Assembly: GCF_008704855.1 (NCBI RefSeq)
Contig: NZ_CP023691.1
Location: forward strand, 6,696,001-6,760,000
Direction of reading: 5' to 3'
Origin: Streptomyces platensis
GTDB taxonomy: Bacteria; Actinomycetota; Actinomycetes; Streptomycetales; Streptomycetaceae
DNA: 64,000 bases
Shown one piece after another: positions 24,580-32,664 of this stretch; the first letter of the stretch is position 1; each line of letters begins with the position of its first letter. Below the pieces are notes generated by a model. It was not told the DNA's origin and made no database searches. It saw nothing but the letters and a program-made list of their open reading frames with translations. The position numbers were made by a program, and so were the translations under genes.

Positions 24580-25560
24580 TCAGCCGCCCCCGCAGCCTCC
24601 ACCGCCACAGCCCGACCCGCCCCCGCACGACGAGCCGCCCCCGCAGCCCGACCCGCCGCCGCACGACGAGCCGCCGCTGCCGCACCCGGACCCACCGCCG
24701 GACGAGCCGCACCAGGAGCCACCGTCGCTCCCCGAGCCGCCCCCGGAGGCATCGGACGCGGAGCTGCCGGACGACGCGGAGCCGCTGCCCGCCGCGGCCC
24801 GCTGCGCCTCCTCGAACTGCTGCCGCAGCAGCTCGTCCGCGATCAGCGCCGTACCGCCGAGCGCCACCACCAGCCCGGCGGGCTGCCAGACGCCGCCCCC
24901 GCCCGCTTGTGCCTGCGCCACCTTCGCGGTGTGCAGGGCGAACGACCCCGCCTTCGTGATCCGCCGGGTGAACACCTTCCGGCACACCGATGCCACGATC
25001 AGACCGCCGATCAGCGCGGGCGCGGTCGTGACGACCGGCGGCACCGCGAACCCGTCGCCCCCACCGGACCCGGCGACCGAGAGCAGCACACCCACGAAGA
25101 AGAGCACCCCGCACGCCGTCATCTGGACGCCCGCCCACCGGCGCCAGCCCCGGCCGAGCTGCGGCCGGCGCAGCAGCCCGCGGGCCGCCAGCCCGTCGCC
25201 GACGCCCTGCACCGCCGGGCTGCGCATCGCCGTGGCCCGCAGCGCGGCGAGCGCCCCGCCGGGCGTCCGGGCGATCGCGTCCAGCACCGCCGCCTCGACG
25301 GCGTCCCGGGCGAGCGCCTGGCGCACGGTCACCACACCGGGGCCGCCCACGGCCAGCCGGCCGTCCTCGTGCATCCCGGCGAGCGCGGCGTCCACCACCC
25401 GCCCGGGGCCGCCGGCCAGGAACGCCATCTCCCACACGTCATGGGCCAGGGCATCGGTCCGCCGGACGGACGGGGTGCGCAGCCGCACCGATACGGTGCC
25501 GACGATCAGCAGCAGCGACGAGACGGCGATCCCCGCGTACACCGCCTGGGGGTAGGTCAT
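24580..25560 (-). CDS. TIGR04222 domain protein with Gly/Ser/Cys-rich C-terminal tail
   Basis: A 326-residue membrane protein. It has an N-terminal helix (AVYAGIAVSSLLLIVG), a TIGR04222-type domain (VWEMAFLAGGPGRVVDAAL, then GPGVVTVRQALARDAVEAAV), further membrane segments and finally a low-complexity tail of about 46 residues. The tail holds seven Cys spaced by Gly and Ser, for example GSGCGSGGSSCGGG and GSGCGGGGCGGG. It starts five bases after the preceding 164-residue gene and is co-directional with a DUF692 enzyme. DUF692 (MNIO) enzymes are known to oxidise Cys or neighbouring residues of peptide substrates, so this tail is a candidate substrate; that link is inference. Confidence 0.78.
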   Translation of the reverse strand: MTYPQAVYAGIAVSSLLLIVGTVSVRLRTPSVRRTDALAHDVWEMAFLAGGPGRVVDAALAGMHEDGRLAVGGPGVVTVRQALARDAVEAAVLDAIARTPGGALAALRATAMRSPAVQGVGDGLAARGLLRRPQLGRGWRRWAGVQMTACGVLFFVGVLLSVAGSGGGDGFAVPPVVTTAPALIGGLIVASVCRKVFTRRITKAGSFALHTAKVAQAQAGGGGVWQPAGLVVALGGTALIADELLRQQFEEAQRAAAGSGSASSGSSASDASGGGSGSDGGSWCGSSGGGSGCGSGGSSCGGGSGCGGGSSCGGGSGCGGGGCGGG

Positions 25561-25565
25561 CGCGG

Positions 25566-26060
25566 TCACCCCCGTCGCCAGCAGCGCCGCAGGGCGCGCG
25601 CCAGCCGGGCCGCGGGCCGCGCGGACAGCGGCTTCGGACCCGCGCGCTCCCGCCACCAGCGGGTCAACTCCCGCCGCGCGACCGGGTCTTCGGGCCGGCC
25701 CTGGGCCAGCAGATACGCCGCGAAGTCCAGGGCGTCCTGGCGGTAGCCGCCGCTCATGGGCCGGTTCCGGGCATGGTCCGCGAAGGCGGCCCGGTAGCCG
25801 GCGCCGAGGATCTCCGGCAGTTCGGGCGCGACCTTGGCGACCACATCGGCCCGCTTGGCGGCCAGCGCCCGGCTCTGTACCCGCAGCCGGGCGTGGTCGA
25901 AGCCCTCGGGGGCGGGCGTCCCGGCGACCAGCGCGGACAGCAGCGCGGTCTGCGCCAGGGCCAGCCGCTGGCGGGCGGCATGGGTGTCGGTGGGGCTGTC
26001 CGGCACTCCGGCCTCCACTGCCGGCGCGGTGTCCGGCGCCACCTCAAGCCGCCCGGTCAT
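25566..26060 (-). CDS. Small helical protein between DUF692 and TIGR04222 genes (possible partner protein)
   Basis: A 164-residue soluble protein, not firmly recognised. The central part (LALAQTALLSALVAG, then RLRVQSRALAAKRADVV, LGAGYRAAFADHARNRP and DALDFAAYLLAQ) follows the helical spacing of DUF2063-type proteins, which accompany many DUF692 enzymes and recruit the substrate (compare MbnC and TglI in function). The C-terminus is Arg-rich. Its ATG overlaps the end of the DUF692 gene by 17 bases and its stop is 5 bases from the TIGR04222 gene, so the three are translated together. The partner role is inferred mainly from position. Confidence 0.65.
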   Translation of the reverse strand: MTGRLEVAPDTAPAVEAGVPDSPTDTHAARQRLALAQTALLSALVAGTPAPEGFDHARLRVQSRALAAKRADVVAKVAPELPEILGAGYRAAFADHARNRPMSGGYRQDALDFAAYLLAQGRPEDPVARRELTRWWRERAGPKPLSARPAARLARALRRCWRRG

Positions 26061-26886
26061 GGCGGGCCTCCTTCAGCACGGTGCGTATCGCATCGAGTTC
26101 ACCGGCCAGTTCCCCGCCTTCGGGGAAGTCGTCGTCCCGCTCCAGCAGCACCCCGGGCGGGGTGGTCCGGTCACACAGCGCGGCGAGTACGTCCAGGACG
26201 GGCCGGGGCACCGGGTGGGCGTGGCTGTCGTGCCACACCCCGTCGCGCTCCACCCCGCCCGCGACATGGACATAGGCGAGGGCGTCCAGTGGCAGCTCGT
26301 CGAGGGCGGTCCGCGGGTCCTCGCCCCGGTTGATGTGGTTCGTGTGGAGGTTGGCGACATCGATCAGCAGCCGCACCCCGGTCCGCTCCACGAGCTCGGC
26401 CAGGAACTGCCCCTCGGTCAGCTCCTCGCCCGGCCAGTTGATGAGGGCGGCGATGTTCTCCAGCGCCAGCGGCACCGGCAGGGCGTCCTGGGCGATCCGT
26501 ACGTTCTCGCACAGCACGTCCAGCGCGTCCCGGGTCCGCGGTACCGGCAGCAGATGCCCGGCTTCCATACGGGGCGAGGCGGTCAGCGGCCCGCCCGCCC
26601 GGACGAAGGCGATGTGCTCGGTGACCAGCGGTGCGCCGAGTGCCTCGGCACGCTCGGCGAGTGCGGTCAGCCGGCCGGGGCCCGGACGGTCGGCGCCCCC
26701 GAGGCCGAGCGAGACCCCGTGCGGGATCACGGTCGTGCCGCGCTCACGCAACTCCTCCAGGGCGTACGGCAGATGGCCCGGGCAGATGTTCTCCGCGACC
26801 ACCTCGACCCAGTCCACCCCCGGCAGCTCCGCGATCTCCGCGGCGATTTCCGGCCGCCAGCCGATTCCCGTACCCAGGCGCTCCAT
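26044..26886 (-). CDS. DUF692 (MNIO-type, multinuclear iron) enzyme
   Basis: A 280-residue TIM-barrel protein of the DUF692/UPF0276 family. It starts GTGIGWRPEIAAEIAELPGV and shows the conserved ligand-bearing strands: VIPHGVSLGLGG, LVTEHIAF, LALENIAALINWPG, LLIDVANLHTNHINRG, YVHVAGG with DSHAHPVP, and LERDDDFPEGG. Characterised relatives (MbnB, TglH, ChrH, BufB) use two or three iron ions and oxygen to modify Cys or other residues in ribosomal peptides. It is the first gene of a four-gene operon with a small partner-like protein and two TIGR04222 membrane proteins. GAGGGGGAG precedes the ATG. Enzyme class is well supported; the substrate is unknown. Confidence 0.88.
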   Translation of the reverse strand: MERLGTGIGWRPEIAAEIAELPGVDWVEVVAENICPGHLPYALEELRERGTTVIPHGVSLGLGGADRPGPGRLTALAERAEALGAPLVTEHIAFVRAGGPLTASPRMEAGHLLPVPRTRDALDVLCENVRIAQDALPVPLALENIAALINWPGEELTEGQFLAELVERTGVRLLIDVANLHTNHINRGEDPRTALDELPLDALAYVHVAGGVERDGVWHDSHAHPVPRPVLDVLAALCDRTTPPGVLLERDDDFPEGGELAGELDAIRTVLKEARHDRAA

Positions 26887-26982
26887 GGCTCCCCCTCTTG
26901 CTCCGTGGTGTCGTACTCATGCCGCGTGGGGCCCGGCCGAACCCTGCACCGGCCGAGTTCAGAGGTTGATTTGAGCTTCCTC

Positions 26983-27375
26983 TCAGTCCGTGCGCGACAG
27001 CGCCCCACGGGTCGGACCGACGGGCGACTGCGCCAAGTACCCGGCGAGAGTGCCGCGGGTGCGTCGAAGGGTGGCCATCTGCTCGTCCATGGCCGTCATC
27101 TCACCTTGGAGGACGGCCCGCAGGTCGGCGCACCAGTCGAACTCCGGTGCTTCCTGCGCCTCCCCCCGGACGCAGGGCAGCACCGAACGGATCACTTCGG
27201 TGGACAGGCCCGCGTCCAGCAGGGCGCGTACGCGCCGCACGGTGACGACGGAGTCCTCGTCGTAGTCCCGGTAGCCGTTCTGCTCGCGCCTGACGTCCAG
27301 GAGGCCCTGCGCCTCGTAGTACCGCAGCAGTCGTGCCTTGACCCCGGTACGCCGGGACAACTCCCCGATCAGCAT
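26983..27375 (-). CDS. MerR-family transcriptional regulator
   Basis: A 130-residue regulator. The winged HTH covers the first 70 residues (MLIGELSRRTGVKARLLRYY and the wing NGYRDYDEDSV), followed by the dimerisation helix with MTAMDEQMATLRRTRGTL. Of its two cysteines (SVLPCVRGEA and DWCADL), neither forms a known metal site, so a small-molecule or stress signal is more likely than a metal. The start at 27375 follows the family N-terminus; a longer frame upstream is not convincing. It is divergent from a class IV aminotransferase and shares a 131-base control region holding a MerR-like operator. Confidence 0.9.
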   Translation of the reverse strand: MLIGELSRRTGVKARLLRYYEAQGLLDVRREQNGYRDYDEDSVVTVRRVRALLDAGLSTEVIRSVLPCVRGEAQEAPEFDWCADLRAVLQGEMTAMDEQMATLRRTRGTLAGYLAQSPVGPTRGALSRTD

Positions 27376-27407
27376 GGTGCCCCGCCCGTCGCATCTGAGC
27401 TTCGTGA

Positions 27408-27439
27408 TTGACCTTCGCATCGATGTCAAGCCCTAACTT
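27408..27439 (+). promoter_or_regulatory. MerR-type promoter with long spacer and palindrome
   Basis: TTGACC (27408-27413) and TAACTT (27434-27439) are separated by 20 bases, longer than the normal 17 and typical of MerR-controlled promoters. A dyad TTGAC...GTCAA (27408-27429) lies across the spacer. It points toward the aminotransferase gene at 27507. The divergent merR-like gene starts 33 bases away, so both are probably controlled here. Confidence 0.55.
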
Positions 27440-27506
27440 CGTCCACCGGACGGGTATTCCGCACAGGTGCCTGCCTGATGACTGGCTGAAGCTGGAGTGA
27501 TGCAGG

Positions 27507-28307
27507 ATGTCTTTCGTAGTTCAACGTAACGGCCGGGCGGCGACTGCCGAGGAGCTGACGCCCCTCGCCTTCGCGGGCTACGCCCACTTCACCGCCCTAC
27601 AGGTCCGGGACGGCCGGGTCCGGGGCCTCGACCTCCACCTGGAGCGGCTGCGGTCCGCCTCCCTGGAGATGTTCGGGCGGGCACTGCCCGACGACCAAGT
27701 CCGTACCTACCTGCGGTCGGCGCTGCGGGCCGGCCCGGCCGACCTCTCGCTGATCGCCACGGTCTACTCCCCGGCAGGCGAGTTCACCGTGGCCGGGCCT
27801 GATGTGGAGCCTGAGCTGCTGGTCCGTACGGCACCGCCGGCAACCGGCCCCGAGGGACCGCTGGCCCTGGCGGCGGTCGAGCACGAACGGGAACTCCCGG
27901 CCGTGAAACATGTCGGCGAGGTGGCCAAGACGTATCGCCTCCGCCAGGCCGTCGAACAGGGATGTGACGATGCGGCCTTCGTCGACCGGCGGGGCCGGCT
28001 GAGCGAGGCGACCATTTGGAACCTGGCCTTCTGGGACGGCAACGGCGTGGTGTGGCCTGCCGCCGACATGCTGACCGGCACGATGATGGGCATCATCCGC
28101 CGCCAACTGGAACACCTCGGTGTCCCCCAGCGCACCGAGGAAATCTCCCTCGACGACCTGCCCGCGCTGGCCGGAGCGGTCGTCATGAACTCCTGGACCC
28201 CGGGAGTCCCGGTCCACCGCATCGGTTCGGTCCCGCTGCCGGACGCCCCGCTCTTCCTGAAGCAGCTGCACCGGGCCTATGAGGCGGAACCTTCCCTGCC
28301 GGTGTGA
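27507..28307 (+). CDS. Class IV aminotransferase
   Basis: A 266-residue PLP enzyme of the fold-type IV family (branched-chain aminotransferases, D-amino acid aminotransferases, aminodeoxychorismate lyase). The N-terminal domain contains LDLHLERLRSASLEMFG. The PLP-binding Lys is most likely in LPAVKHVGEVAKTYRLRQA, and DDAAFVDRRGRLSEATIWN is the usual cofactor-site block. It lacks the extra features that would separate the subfamilies. Divergent merR-family neighbour and a long-spacer promoter suggest it is induced by a specific signal. The ATG at 27507 is followed by a normal family N-terminus. Confidence 0.87.
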   Translation: MSFVVQRNGRAATAEELTPLAFAGYAHFTALQVRDGRVRGLDLHLERLRSASLEMFGRALPDDQVRTYLRSALRAGPADLSLIATVYSPAGEFTVAGPDVEPELLVRTAPPATGPEGPLALAAVEHERELPAVKHVGEVAKTYRLRQAVEQGCDDAAFVDRRGRLSEATIWNLAFWDGNGVVWPAADMLTGTMMGIIRRQLEHLGVPQRTEEISLDDLPALAGAVVMNSWTPGVPVHRIGSVPLPDAPLFLKQLHRAYEAEPSLPV

Positions 28308-28430
28308 GGGACGGGGCGGGCGTGGTCCTCCCCGCGGGGAACCGCGGGCGGGCACCGCACGCCCATGCCGCTCCCGTATCGCCTCGGGACGCGATGATCA
28401 CCTACGGCCGTCGTACGCGCGGGAGAGAGG

Positions 28431-29192
28431 TCAGAAGCGACCGTCCCCCTCGGCCGACAGGGCCCTCCGCAGCGCGGGGTGGTCGGCCACGACCGTGCAG
28501 GAACCCGGCGCGATCTCCGTGAACCCCGCGTCCCGCACCACGGGCAGACCACTGCGGGTGAGCGCGTCCCACTCCGCGCCCGCGGCGGACCGCACCGACA
28601 GCGGGAACCCGGCCGCGCGCCAGGCCGCCCGCTCCGCCTCGGACAGCTCCCACCAGGCCAACTGCGCGCCGTGCCCGGCCTGCGCCATCTCCTTGCCCGC
28701 CGACATCTCCAGCGCGGGGTTGAACCACAGCACCGGCCCGTCGGCGGGCGCCCCGGGCGGCTGCGGATCGTCCAGCTCGGTGCCCGAGACCTGGAGGCGC
28801 GCCAGGTCCTTCGGCCAGCCGTCCAGCGGTACCGGCGGGAAGACCCGCACCTCGGCCTCGCGGCCGGTGACCGTGATGCCCGGCAGCGCCGCCGCCCGCC
28901 GCCACTCGGCGCGGCGCGCCCGCCGCACCACCTTCCGGATCCGGGCGTCCTGCCAGTCCCGCACCGCCGTGGCCCACTCGCCGTCCCCGGCCGACCGCTC
29001 GTCCGACAGCAGCACCAGCACCGCCCGCGCGGCCGTCTCCAGCGCGTCCGTACGCGCCGGCGGGGCCTCCCGCTCGATCCGTACGACGAGCGGAAGCACG
29101 AACTGCGGCGCGGCGTCCCGGTCGGTCTCTGCGTGCGCGAAGGGGCTGTCGGCGCTGTTGCCGGCCGGTTCGGCGGTCTCGGTGCTGGTCAC
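28431..29192 (-). CDS. Peptidyl-tRNA hydrolase Pth2-like protein
   Basis: A 253-residue protein. An N-terminal part with VLPLVVRIEREAPPARTDAL leads to a C-terminal region where LWFNPALEMSAGKEMAQAGHG resembles the Pth2 motif (in archaeal and eukaryotic Pth2, MxxGKxAAQxxHA) and later TEIAPGSCTVVADHPAL. Pth2 enzymes free tRNA from stalled peptidyl-tRNA. Actinobacteria normally have a Pth1 as the main enzyme, so this may have another role. The GTG at 29192 is chosen for the compact N-terminus. It is divergent from an ABC transporter operon. Confidence 0.7.
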   Translation of the reverse strand: MTSTETAEPAGNSADSPFAHAETDRDAAPQFVLPLVVRIEREAPPARTDALETAARAVLVLLSDERSAGDGEWATAVRDWQDARIRKVVRRARRAEWRRAAALPGITVTGREAEVRVFPPVPLDGWPKDLARLQVSGTELDDPQPPGAPADGPVLWFNPALEMSAGKEMAQAGHGAQLAWWELSEAERAAWRAAGFPLSVRSAAGAEWDALTRSGLPVVRDAGFTEIAPGSCTVVADHPALRRALSAEGDGRF

Positions 29193-29429
29193 CCGCCCAG
29201 TCTGCCAGCCGCCACCGACAGCGCCCCCGGCCCGTATCCGGCCCGTAGCCGGCTCCCCGGCCCTCGCCGGGCCACGGTGAGGGCCAACTCCGTTCGTCCG
29301 GCGCGCGGTTGGGGTGCGTACGGTCCGGCGCTGAACCCGCCCCCGGGCAGGCACCGGGCGGCCGCTTTGGCTACCGTCGGGGGTCTGGAGCGGCGGGGCC
29401 GCCGACAGGCAGCGGAGGTGCCGGTACGT

Positions 29430-30350
29430 ATGAGGCTGGACGGGGTGGGGCGGCGGTACGGGGTGCGCGGTCCCTGGGTACTGCGGGACGTGGACCTCGA
29501 CGTGCCCGCGCGTGCGCTGGTGCGCGTCGAGGGGACCAACGGCAGTGGGAAGTCCACCCTGCTGCGGCTGCTCGCCGGGATCGACCGGCCCAGCACCGGC
29601 CGGATCACCGGCCGCCCGCGCACCGCCTATGTGCCCGAACGCTTCCCGGTCTCCCTCCCCTTCACCGCCGTCGGCTACCTCACCCACCTCGGCCGCATCC
29701 ACGGTCTTCCCGGACCTGAAGCGACCCGCCGCGGCACCGAGTGGCTGGAACGCTTCGGGGCGGCCGGACATGCGCGGACCCGGCTGGCCGAGCTGTCCAA
29801 GGGGACGAGCCAGAAGGTCGCGGTCGCCCAGGCACTGCTCGCCGAGCCCGACCTGCTGGTCCTGGACGAGGCCTGGACCGGTCTGGACGGCGGCGCGCGT
29901 GAGGTGCTCGACCGGGCGGTCGCCGAACGGGTCGCGGACGGCGGCACCGTCGTGTTCGTCGACCACGACCCGCAGCGGCTGGCGGGTGCCGCCGACGCCC
30001 GCTACCGGGTCGCGGACGGACGGCTGCTGACCCACGAGGAGAGCGGCCCGGCGGCGGCTGCGACGGCCGCGGCCGGCCCCCAGGTGCTCATCGAGGCCGA
30101 GGGCGCAGCGGGGAGTCTGCCGGACGCCGGAACGCCGCAGCTGCCCGGTGGGCCGGAGATCGCGCCCGGACCGGACGGGACGACCCGGCTGACGGTGCCG
30201 GCCGCCCACTCCGACGCCCTGCTGCGCGCGCTGCTCACCGCCCGTCCGCCCTGGCACATCCGCTCGGTCACCGCGGTCCCGCTGCCGCACGCCGCCGCCC
30301 TGCCTGCCACCGACGATTCCCCCGCACCCCATGAGGCGCCGCTCCCGTGA
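29430..30350 (+). CDS. ABC transporter ATP-binding protein
   Basis: A 306-residue ATPase subunit. Walker A is EGTNGSGKSTLL, the ABC signature region is AELSKGTSQKVAVAQALL (with LSKGT in place of LSGGQ) and Walker B is LLVLDEAWTGLDGG, followed by the switch His in VFVDHDPQRLAG. The first 200 residues form the nucleotide-binding domain; a C-terminal extension rich in Ala, Pro and Gly follows with a short ordered segment (TVPAAHSDALLRALL). It overlaps the next gene, a membrane protein, by the 4 bases GTGA, so the two make one exporter-type transporter. Substrate unknown. Confidence 0.9.
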   Translation: MRLDGVGRRYGVRGPWVLRDVDLDVPARALVRVEGTNGSGKSTLLRLLAGIDRPSTGRITGRPRTAYVPERFPVSLPFTAVGYLTHLGRIHGLPGPEATRRGTEWLERFGAAGHARTRLAELSKGTSQKVAVAQALLAEPDLLVLDEAWTGLDGGAREVLDRAVAERVADGGTVVFVDHDPQRLAGAADARYRVADGRLLTHEESGPAAAATAAAGPQVLIEAEGAAGSLPDAGTPQLPGGPEIAPGPDGTTRLTVPAAHSDALLRALLTARPPWHIRSVTAVPLPHAAALPATDDSPAPHEAPLP

Positions 30351-31015
30351 TCGCTCTCCTCCGCTATCAGACGGCCCTGCTCGTCGGCTCGCACCGCTGG
30401 CTGCCGCCGGTGATCCTCTACGCCGCCTGGCTGGCCATCGGCGTCCAGAGCGGCGAGCCGATCCTCGACGCGTTCGGCTACGCCGCCGGCGGGCTGCTGC
30501 CGGCCGGCGTATGGCTGACCCGGGTCTGTGTCACCAACGAGCCGTCGGCCGCCCGGAATTGCGCCGCGGCCGCCGCCGGGCCCGGCCGGGTGCACCTCGC
30601 CTGTGTACTGACCGCGGCCGTCACCGGGCTGCTACTGGCACTGGTCGGCACGGCCGTGGTCGTGCTGCTGTCGGACCCGCGCTCCACCGACCTTCGGGTG
30701 GCCGTTCCGGTCCCGCCCGCGGCGTTCGCCGGGCTGCTCGCCGCGCTGGTGTGTCTGCTCATGGGCATCGCCATCGGCGCGCTGAGCAACTGGCCGGTGC
30801 TGCGCAGCACCGGCTGGAGCATCCCGACGGGTCTGCTCGCCGCCCTGCTGCTGTTGGTGCTGGGCGCCTCGCCCGCCAACGCCGCCGTATCGGGCCTGGT
30901 CACCGGCTCCGTCCACGGAACGATCAGCACCCCGTGGCTGCCCCTCGCCGTCACCGGCCTCATCACGGCCGCCGCCACGGCGGCCGCGTGCGCCGTCAGC
31001 TCACGGCGGGGCTGA
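30347..31015 (+). CDS. ABC transporter membrane subunit
   Basis: A 222-residue integral membrane protein with about six hydrophobic helices (for example VILYAAWLAIGV, LLLALVGTAVVVLL, GLLAALVCLLMGIAIGAL and LLAALLLLVLGA). It has no recognisable sequence motif but its start overlaps the ATPase stop by 4 bases, so it is the permease of that transporter. The size is typical of small ABC-2-like permeases. Confidence 0.82.
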   Translation: MIALLRYQTALLVGSHRWLPPVILYAAWLAIGVQSGEPILDAFGYAAGGLLPAGVWLTRVCVTNEPSAARNCAAAAAGPGRVHLACVLTAAVTGLLLALVGTAVVVLLSDPRSTDLRVAVPVPPAAFAGLLAALVCLLMGIAIGALSNWPVLRSTGWSIPTGLLAALLLLVLGASPANAAVSGLVTGSVHGTISTPWLPLAVTGLITAAATAAACAVSSRRG

Positions 31016-31045
31016 AGGGAAGCCCCGTGGAGGGGGCGCCGGCTC

Positions 31046-31110
31046 TCCCCCGCCCCCTCCCCCCCTCCCCCTTCGGGGGAGGGGGCGGGGGTGGGTTCGG
31101 GGGTGGGGGG
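31046..31110 (+). repeat. C-tract/G-tract hairpin, G-quadruplex-capable
   Basis: A run of C-blocks (31046-31071) is followed after TTC by G-blocks (31075-31110) in the pattern G5-A-G5-C-G5-T-G3-TTC-G5-T-G6. The arms can pair as a long hairpin, which could end the transporter transcript. The G-rich part alone has six G-runs and could form a G-quadruplex on the plus strand. Confidence 0.55.
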
Positions 31111-31116
31111 AGTGGA

Positions 31117-31200
31117 CCCCGCCGCAACGTCAGCGGAGCCCGGGCCCCGCCGCAGCGTCACTGGTACCAGGACCCCGGCACAGCGTCAGTGATGCCAAGG
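31117..31200. repeat. Three tandem copies of a degenerate 28-bp repeat
   Basis: Copies begin at 31117, 31145 and 31173, each opening CCCCG(C/G)C and sharing (A/G)CGTCA at positions 11-16. A fourth truncated unit may begin at 31201. The third copy covers the stop codon and last residues of the PhoX-like gene on the minus strand. Confidence 0.5.
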
Positions 31201-32553
31201 CCCCGTAACCGCGAATGTCGTCCCCGGCGTGTAGCAGTTGACGTACATCGTGCGGTGGCCGGGCGAGAACGTCACGCCGGCGAACTCGCCCCACTCCGGT
31301 TTCTGCGGGGTGCCGATGTTCTGCCGGCCGCGGGCCATCGGGTAGACCTCGCCGCGCCGGGTGAGGCCGAAGACGTGCTGGGCGCCCTCGCCGTCCTCGC
31401 AGACCATCAGGCCGCCGCTGGGCGCGAGGCAGATGTTGTCGGGGGATTCGCCGGGCAGTTGGAGGTCGGTGTCCGGGCCGAAGACGACGACCTGGGTGAG
31501 CCGCCGCTTCTTCGGGTCGTACTTCCACACCTGTCCGTAGTGGTCGGCCGCCGAGCCGTCCGCGCGGTGGGCGAAGCTGGAGATGAAGTAGACGCAGGAG
31601 CCGCCCCAGTAGCAGCCCTCCAGCTTCTGGGCGTGGGTGATGCCCTGGGGGCCGAAGTCCTGGAAGCGGATCGGGGTCTGACGGGCCAGCGGGTCGGGCA
31701 CATCGACCCAGGTGACGTGGTCGAAGGTGGTGCCGGGCCGCTGGATGGTGGAGAGGTCGGGCACCCCGGGGACGCGCAGCGCCTGGAGGCGGCCGCCGGC
31801 CCGGAGCGAACCGCGGCCGCCCCTCGGCTTCTCGGGCAGAAAGCGGTAGAAGAGGCCGAACGGCTTCTCGAAGGCGTCCTCGGTCTCGTAGACGATGCCG
31901 GTGCCGGGGTCCACGGCGATCGCCTCGTGCTGGAAGCGGCCCATCGCGGTCAGCGGGACGGCTCCGGTGCGCCGCGGGTCGTAGGGGTCGACCTCGAAGA
32001 TGAAGCCGTGGTCCTTGGTGTAGTTCTCCTCACCGGCCCGGCGTTCGGTCTCCTCGCAGGTCAGCCAGGTGTTCCAGGGGGTGGGGCCGCCCGCGCAGTT
32101 GGTGGAGGTGCCGGCGATGGCAACCCGCTCGGAGAGCACCTTGTTGTCCCGGTCGAGTGCGAGGGCCGTACAGCCGCCCTCGCCACCGGGGTCGTACGTC
32201 AGATCACGGACCCGGGGGACGGCCTGACGGGAGTTCGTACGGTTCTCGTGGTTGCGGACCAGGTGGGTGCCGCCGCTGCGGCCGGGGAAGGCCGACATCC
32301 CGTCACAGTTGCTGGGGACCTTGCCCTCTCCCGAGTGCAGCGGGTCGCCCTCCCGGGACAGGACCCGGTAGCGGAAGCCCCGGGGGAGGTCGAGCAGACC
32401 GTCCGGGTCCGGCACCAGCGGGCCGTAGCCGCGCTGTCCCATGCTCTGGGCGGTCGCGGTTCCCGTGAAGAGCTCCGTGAGGCTTCCGGAGAAGGCGATT
32501 CCCGCCCCCAGCGCACCGGTGCGTGCCAGGATCTGACGTCGTGTCGCGGACAT
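31186..32553 (-). CDS. Tat-exported DUF839 / PhoX-family protein
   Basis: A 455-residue protein with a twin-arginine signal (SATRRQILARTGALGAG, cleaved after about ATAQS). The mature part is a DUF839 beta-propeller: NHENRTNS, GTSTNCAGGPTPWNTWLTCEE, HEAIAVDPGTGIVYETED and SPDNICLAPSGGLMVCED are typical blocks, carrying acidic residues that bind calcium/iron in PhoX phosphatases. PhoX enzymes release phosphate from organic esters outside the cell. The start at 32553 has GGGAG before it. Some DUF839 members lack phosphatase activity, so that activity is likely but not certain. Confidence 0.87.
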   Translation of the reverse strand: MSATRRQILARTGALGAGIAFSGSLTELFTGTATAQSMGQRGYGPLVPDPDGLLDLPRGFRYRVLSREGDPLHSGEGKVPSNCDGMSAFPGRSGGTHLVRNHENRTNSRQAVPRVRDLTYDPGGEGGCTALALDRDNKVLSERVAIAGTSTNCAGGPTPWNTWLTCEETERRAGEENYTKDHGFIFEVDPYDPRRTGAVPLTAMGRFQHEAIAVDPGTGIVYETEDAFEKPFGLFYRFLPEKPRGGRGSLRAGGRLQALRVPGVPDLSTIQRPGTTFDHVTWVDVPDPLARQTPIRFQDFGPQGITHAQKLEGCYWGGSCVYFISSFAHRADGSAADHYGQVWKYDPKKRRLTQVVVFGPDTDLQLPGESPDNICLAPSGGLMVCEDGEGAQHVFGLTRRGEVYPMARGRQNIGTPQKPEWGEFAGVTFSPGHRTMYVNCYTPGTTFAVTGPWHH

Positions 32554-32664
32554 GGGCAACTCCCTGTTGGCGGACAGGTGACGTGACCCGCTCGTGTGTA
32601 CCACGCGGCCGGGCCGCCGGGAACCAGCCCGGCGGGCACCAACCGGGTGTGGCCGCCGTTCCGC

